From Herminiimonas sp. KBW02 (GTDB lineage Bacteria > Pseudomonadota > Gammaproteobacteria > Burkholderiales > Burkholderiaceae_D): a DNA stretch of 64,000 nucleotides. Location: positions 62,001-126,000 of the forward strand of contig NZ_QAJP01000007.1 in NCBI RefSeq assembly GCF_003852535.1, written 5' to 3'. Made by a program: the position numbers and the translations under genes. This document shows, one piece after another, positions 59,995 to 64,000 of this stretch (positions within the stretch are counted from its first letter, which is position 1; every line of letters begins with the position of its first letter). The notes beneath the pieces are model-generated. The model was not told where the DNA came from and did not search any database. It saw only the letters and a program-made list of their open reading frames with translations.

Positions 59995-60792
59995 TCACGC
60001 AGGCTTTTTGCGATAAGCAATCAGCAGCATGACGATGCCCAGCACGATCAGCGGTACCGATAACATCTGTCCGGCAGAGATGGTGATATTGGCGAAGTGC
60101 ACTTCGTAATCCGGCATACGGAAGTATTCGGTGAAGAAGCGCGCCGAACCGTACAGCAAACAGAACATGCCGCCGACTGCCATGCGTGGACGTTCCTTGC
60201 GTGCGAACAGCCAGAGCAGGATAAACATCAGCAAGCCATCGACCAGTGCCTGGTACAAAGGCGAAGGGTGACGCGGCAGGTTATCGACGTTAGGCCAGAT
60301 CATGGCCCAAGGCAGCGAGGCGTCGGCGATGCGGCCCGGCAGTTCGGCATTGATGAAGTTGCCGAGGCGACCAAAGGCATAACCGAGCGGCACCATAGGT
60401 GCGATGAAATCCCACACGTCCAGCACGTTGCGACGTTGACGGTTGGCCCACACGCTCATCGCGAGCAAGACACCGAGGAAGCCACCGTGGAAGGACATGC
60501 CGCCTTTCCATACCTTGAAGATTTCGAGCGGATTGGAGAAGTAGTAGCTCGGATCGTAGAACAGGACTTCACCAAGGCGACCACCGATGATGACGCCGAG
60601 CACACCGTAGAACAGCATGTCGTCTATGTCTTCCTTCTTCCAGCCGGCACGTGCGATATGTGGCTGCTTGATGCGTACCCGCGCCAGCCAGATGAATTGT
60701 GCGAATGCTGCCAGGTACATAAGGCCGTACCAGCGGATGGCGAGGGGACCGATTTCGAGTGCAATCGGGTCGGGCATAGGGTGTATCCACAT
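59995..60792 (-). CDS. lgt: Prolipoprotein diacylglyceryl transferase
   Basis: Transfers diacylglycerol from phosphatidylglycerol to the lipobox cysteine of prelipoproteins. The 265 residues have seven membrane helices and the Lgt signature [17 protein letters not shown], the H-x-x-P-like [22 protein letters not shown] start and [18 protein letters not shown]. It is essential in most Gram-negative bacteria. It lies four bases behind the LysR regulator gene on the minus strand, so part of its expression may come from that promoter. Confidence 0.97.
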   Translation of the reverse strand: MWIHPMPDPIALEIGPLAIRWYGLMYLAAFAQFIWLARVRIKQPHIARAGWKKEDIDDMLFYGVLGVIIGGRLGEVLFYDPSYYFSNPLEIFKVWKGGMSFHGGFLGVLLAMSVWANRQRRNVLDVWDFIAPMVPLGYAFGRLGNFINAELPGRIADASLPWAMIWPNVDNLPRHPSPLYQALVDGLLMFILLWLFARKERPRMAVGGMFCLLYGSARFFTEYFRMPDYEVHFANITISAGQMLSVPLIVLGIVMLLIAYRKKPA

Positions 60793-60796
60793 ATTT

Positions 60797-61690
60797 CTAT
60801 TTCTTTCTCAGTAATTCCAGAAAAGCGTTTAATACCGGCGAGGTGTTATCCCGTCGCCATGCCATACCGGTTTCGACCAGTGGCGTTTTATCTGCCAGTG
60901 CCTTGTAGTCGACGCCGGGGCGTTTTAAGTTTGATACGGATTGTGGCACAAGCGCGATGCCCATGCCCGCAGATACCAGTCCTATGATGGTTTGCATCTG
61001 TATCGCTTCCTGTCCGATATGCGGTGTCAGGCCGGCGTCGCGATAACAGGCGAGGATCGCATCATGGAAGGCCGGAGCGATCCGGCGCGGGAAGATAATC
61101 AGCGGCAGTTCAGCGACTGCCTGCAAGGCTACCGTCTGCTTGCCACGCACCGCGTTCAATCCCTTAGGTACAGCCAGGATCAAAGGTTCAGATAAAACCG
61201 GCAAATAATCCAGTTGCAGCCTGGCTTTGTCCGGTAGCGGCGGGATCAGCAGGCCGACGTCTATGCGTCCCTGCGTCAGTTCGTCGAGCTGCACGTCGGT
61301 GGTGGCTTCACGCAAATCAATCTCGACTTGCGGGTAGGCTTCACGGAATTCGCGCAGGAAGTGCGGCAGCACGCTGTAGTCAGCTGTCGACACAAAGGCC
61401 AGCGAGAGTCGCCCCGAAGCACCGGACGCCGCGCGCCGCATCAGATCCGGCAGCGCAGCGGTTTGCTGCAGGATGCGTTGCGCTTCCGGCAACAGGGCTA
61501 TGCCCGCCGGAGTCAATGCCACGCTACGGCTGGTGCGACGGAACAGCTGTACGCCGAGCAAGGCTTCCAGCGCCTGGATCGATTGCGACAGCGGCGGCTG
61601 CGTCATGTGCAGGCGCTGGGCGGCGCGGCCGAAGTGCATCTCCTCGGCGACCGTGACGAAGTGGCGTAACTGCCGGAGTTCTATATTCAT
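60797..61690 (-). CDS. LysR-family transcriptional regulator
   Basis: A 297-residue LysR regulator. The N-terminal winged helix (about 1-60) has [41 protein letters not shown] and [19 protein letters not shown]. The C-terminal effector domain covers about 90-295. The [13 protein letters not shown] linker and N-terminus resemble BenM/CatM-type members. It is divergent from ilvD, with an interrupted palindrome between them. Whether it controls ilvD, itself or the downstream lgt is unknown. Confidence 0.92.
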   Translation of the reverse strand: MNIELRQLRHFVTVAEEMHFGRAAQRLHMTQPPLSQSIQALEALLGVQLFRRTSRSVALTPAGIALLPEAQRILQQTAALPDLMRRAASGASGRLSLAFVSTADYSVLPHFLREFREAYPQVEIDLREATTDVQLDELTQGRIDVGLLIPPLPDKARLQLDYLPVLSEPLILAVPKGLNAVRGKQTVALQAVAELPLIIFPRRIAPAFHDAILACYRDAGLTPHIGQEAIQMQTIIGLVSAGMGIALVPQSVSNLKRPGVDYKALADKTPLVETGMAWRRDNTSPVLNAFLELLRKK

Positions 61691-61708
61691 GGCCTTAATT
61701 TACCTCAT

Positions 61709-61731
61709 ATCAATATATTTTGCATATTGAT
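61709..61731. promoter_or_regulatory. Inverted repeat, candidate LysR operator
   Basis: ATCAATAT and ATATTGAT are perfect eight-base arms separated by seven bases, 19 bases ahead of the LysR gene in the ilvD-lysR divergent region. Length, dyad symmetry and AT-rich spacer fit the T-N11-A type sites of LysR proteins. Confidence 0.55.
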
Positions 61732-61894
61732 CATGATGGAATCATATATTTGACACATGGCACGGCGCAAGGCAATCTAGGCGTCTTTTCAAGGATTTGC
61801 CCTGTTACCGGGCAGGCAAGCGTCGCAGCCTCTATTAAGCAGCCTTGGTTAAGTGCGACGTACTACCGATAGCTTATTTTCTTCTGGAGTCATC

Positions 61895-63568
61895 ATGGCA
61901 TTCAATCGCCGTTCGAAAAATATTACACAAGGTATCTCCCGCAGCCCGAATCGTTCCATGTACTACGCAATGGGCTACGAAAAGGAAGATTTCGACAAAC
62001 CTATGGTTGGTATCGCCAACGGTCACTCGACGATCACACCATGTAACTCCGGCCTGCAAAAGCTGGCTGACATCGCCATCAAGACCGTCAAGGACTCGGG
62101 TGGCAACCCGCAAGTATTCGGCACACCGACGATTTCCGACGGTATGTCCATGGGTACCGAAGGCATGAAGTACTCGCTGATTTCGCGCGAAGTCATCGCC
62201 GACTGTATCGAAACAGCTGTTAACGGCCAATGGATGGACGGCGTGCTGGTCATCGGTGGTTGCGACAAGAATATGCCAGGCGGCATGATCGCGATGCTGC
62301 GCACCAACGTACCAAGTATTTATGTATACGGCGGCACCATCAAACCAGGCCACTGGAAAGGTAAAGACCTGACCATCGTTTCCGCGTTTGAAGCTGTCGG
62401 TGAATTCACCGCTGGTCGCATGTCGCAAGAAGACTTCGACGGTATCGAACGCAATGCCTGCCCATCGGCTGGTTCCTGCGGCGGTATGTACACTGCCAAC
62501 ACCATGTCGTCGGCATTTGAAGCACTGGGCCTGGCCTTGCCATACTCGTCGACCATGGCTAACCCTGACGATGAAAAAGTCGGCTCCGCTGCAGAATCCG
62601 CACGCGTGCTGATCGAAGCCATCAAGAAAGACCTGAAGCCACGCGATATCGTGACCCGCAAGGCAATCGAAAATGCAGTTGCGGTCATCATGGCTACCGG
62701 CGGTTCGACCAATGCGGTCTTGCACTTCCTCGCGATTGCACACGCTGCTGAAGTTGAATGGACCATCGACGACTTCGAACGTATGCGCAAGAAAGTACCT
62801 GTCATCTGCGATCTGAAACCATCGGGTCAATACGTGGCTACTGATTTGCACAAGGCTGGTGGCATTCCACAAGTCATGAAAGTCTTGCTGGATGCTGGCT
62901 TGCTGCACGGTGATTGCATGACCATCACTGGTCAGACCGTAGCGGAAGCGCTGGCGAACATACCATCGGTACCGAGCGCAGAGCAAAAGGTCATCCATCC
63001 GATCAAGGATGCGCTGTACGAACAAGGCCATCTGGCTATCCTGAAAGGCAATCTGTCGCCTGAAGGTTGCGTAGCAAAAATCACCGGCCTGAAAAATCCT
63101 GTGATCACCGGTCCTGCACGCGTATTCGACGACGAGTACTCGGCGATGGATGCGATCATGGCGAAGAAAATCGTCGCTGGCGACGTACTGGTCTTGCGTT
63201 ACCTCGGCCCTAAAGGCGGTCCTGGTATGCCTGAGATGCTGGCACCGACCTCGGCGCTGGTTGGTCAGGGCCTGGGCGAGTCCGTCGGCTTGATTACCGA
63301 TGGTCGTTTCTCTGGCGGTACCTGGGGCATGGTGGTTGGTCACGTGTCGCCGGAAGCTTTCGTGGGTGGCCTGATTGGTCTGGTAGAAGAGGGTGATTCG
63401 GTCACCATCGATGCACACAATCTGCTGATCCAGTTGAACGTACCGGAAGAAGAAATCGCACGTCGTCGCGCGAACTGGAAGCAACCTGCGCCACGTTACA
63501 CACGCGGTGTCTTGTCGAAGTTCGCTGCTCTGGCTTCGACCGCCAGCAAAGGCGCAGTCACTGGCTGA
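61895..63568 (+). CDS. ilvD: Dihydroxy-acid dehydratase
   Basis: Dehydrates dihydroxy-acids in valine, isoleucine and pantothenate synthesis, using an iron-sulphur cluster. The 557 residues show [47 protein letters not shown] and [18 protein letters not shown] with the cluster cysteines. ATG at 61895 follows CTGGAG and gives the normal [13 protein letters not shown] start; an upstream in-frame ATG at 61853 adds residues not seen in the family. The leader contains a small GC hairpin near 61798-61815. A strong terminator follows. Confidence 0.97.
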   Translation: MAFNRRSKNITQGISRSPNRSMYYAMGYEKEDFDKPMVGIANGHSTITPCNSGLQKLADIAIKTVKDSGGNPQVFGTPTISDGMSMGTEGMKYSLISREVIADCIETAVNGQWMDGVLVIGGCDKNMPGGMIAMLRTNVPSIYVYGGTIKPGHWKGKDLTIVSAFEAVGEFTAGRMSQEDFDGIERNACPSAGSCGGMYTANTMSSAFEALGLALPYSSTMANPDDEKVGSAAESARVLIEAIKKDLKPRDIVTRKAIENAVAVIMATGGSTNAVLHFLAIAHAAEVEWTIDDFERMRKKVPVICDLKPSGQYVATDLHKAGGIPQVMKVLLDAGLLHGDCMTITGQTVAEALANIPSVPSAEQKVIHPIKDALYEQGHLAILKGNLSPEGCVAKITGLKNPVITGPARVFDDEYSAMDAIMAKKIVAGDVLVLRYLGPKGGPGMPEMLAPTSALVGQGLGESVGLITDGRFSGGTWGMVVGHVSPEAFVGGLIGLVEEGDSVTIDAHNLLIQLNVPEEEIARRRANWKQPAPRYTRGVLSKFAALASTASKGAVTG

Positions 63569-63588
63569 TAGTTGCTTGCTGTACGCGT

Positions 63589-63617
63589 AAAAAAGCCGGC
63601 TGATGCCGGCTTTTTTT
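63589..63617 (+). terminator. Terminator after ilvD
   Basis: AAAAAAGCCGGC and GCCGGCTTTTTT form a long inverted repeat with a four-base loop and a T-run, about 20 bases after the ilvD stop. The A-run on the left means it may work in both directions and also end the minus-strand GGDEF transcript. Confidence 0.92.
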
Positions 63618-63769
63618 ATGTGTGTATGGAATTGCGGTTTTTGTTTCCTTTATCCACATTTTCTGTGGATAACTCTGGGGGAAACTCATGGTCGCAATGC
63701 GCATAGCCTTGCTGCTATTGGCATCGATATAAATTGCCTATCCGCTGATGCTTTTGCGCAATAGGAAAG

Positions 63770-64000
63770 TCAGTCGGCAAACACGAATTTATTTTTGCCG
63801 AGCTGCTTGGCCCGGTACATCGCCGCGTCGGCACGCTGCATGAGCTCTTCATGCCCGAATCCGGGCTGATACATGGCGACGCCTATGCTGGCTGAGACCA
63901 CGACTTGTTTGCCGTCGATTTCTACTGCTTCCTGAGCGGCTTTGATCATGCGTGCCAGGATTCTTTCGCATTCCTCTATCGTATGCAGTTCGTTCAGGAC
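63770..64000 (-). CDS. GGDEF-domain protein, C-terminal part (cut by window end)
   Basis: The last 76 codons of a minus-strand gene whose 5' part lies beyond the window. Translation gives SASIGVAMYQPGFG followed by LMQRADAAMYRAKQLGKNKF, the end of a diguanylate cyclase (GGDEF) domain. The catalytic signature itself is outside the window, so activity cannot be judged. The stop codon is at 63770-63772. Confidence 0.88.
   Translation of the reverse strand, partial: VLNELHTIEECERILARMIKAAQEAVEIDGKQVVVSASIGVAMYQPGFGHEELMQRADAAMYRAKQLGKNKFVFAD

Noticed and set aside
61874-63484. 536-codon open frame on the minus strand opposite ilvD
   Set aside because: Same reasoning: exact antisense shadow of a strongly biased, highly conserved gene, with no protein features.
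1-64000. CRISPR arrays, insertion sequences, prophage genes, rRNA operons
   Set aside because: I looked for regularly spaced repeats, transposase or phage proteins and rRNA motifs and saw none.

Overview
The window looks like chromosome of a betaproteobacterium of the order Burkholderiales, most likely Oxalobacteraceae (Herminiimonas/Janthinobacterium type). This rests on moderate GC, the protein flavour, the EpsL/B/E/F/G exopolysaccharide genes, and the zapA-6S RNA and trxA-rho neighbourhoods. It is an inference; no database search was possible. I saw no insertion sequence, prophage, CRISPR array or rRNA operon.

Layout. 1-4.5 kb: maeB malic enzyme, a 5'-nucleotidase and two small membrane proteins. 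4.6-6.5 kb: a nitric-oxide module, nsrR and the flavohaemoprotein hmp, with a perfect NsrR-type palindrome before hmp and a degenerate copy before nsrR. 7-11 kb: a three-protein phosphorelay (hybrid histidine kinase, membrane-tethered HPt protein, LuxR-type regulator). 11-13 kb: an AraC-type regulator behind a membrane protein whose GGDEF domain has lost its catalytic signature but kept its c-di-GMP inhibitory site. 13.3-22 kb: the most coherent accessory system, a same-strand run of TonB-dependent receptor, beta-propeller phytase lipoprotein, ExbB, ExbD, TonB and PhoX phosphatase, preceded by a near-consensus Pho box. It reads as a self-contained, phosphate-starvation-induced system for organic phosphate with its own energising complex. 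22-23.3 kb: two AT-rich unknown membrane proteins beside tRNA-Leu(CAA). 23.4-36 kb: housekeeping genes (a GT-C glycosyltransferase, L31, a TRIC-type channel, rho, trxA, AddB/AddA-like helicase-nuclease, a ZapB-like protein, zapA, 6S RNA, an EVE-domain protein).

36.7-59.4 kb: a long exopolysaccharide cluster on the + strand. It encodes an outer-membrane barrel (EpsL), initiating phosphotransferase (EpsB), export protein (EpsE), chain-length protein (EpsF), P-loop partner (EpsG), pyruvyl transferase, four glycosyltransferases, a polymerase, two acyltransferases, an unknown secreted protein, three nucleotide-sugar enzymes, a QueC-like PP-loop protein and a Wzx flippase. Most genes overlap or nearly touch. 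Two members stand out: a WecG/TagA/CpsF glycosyltransferase fused to a STAS domain, and the QueC-like PP-loop ATPase with an intact four-cysteine zinc knuckle, which suggests an uncharacterised polymer- or protein-modifying step. No exosortase is visible in the cluster.

59.4-64 kb: a PAP2 phosphatase converging on the flippase, lgt, a LysR regulator divergent from ilvD, and the 3' part of a GGDEF protein running off the end.
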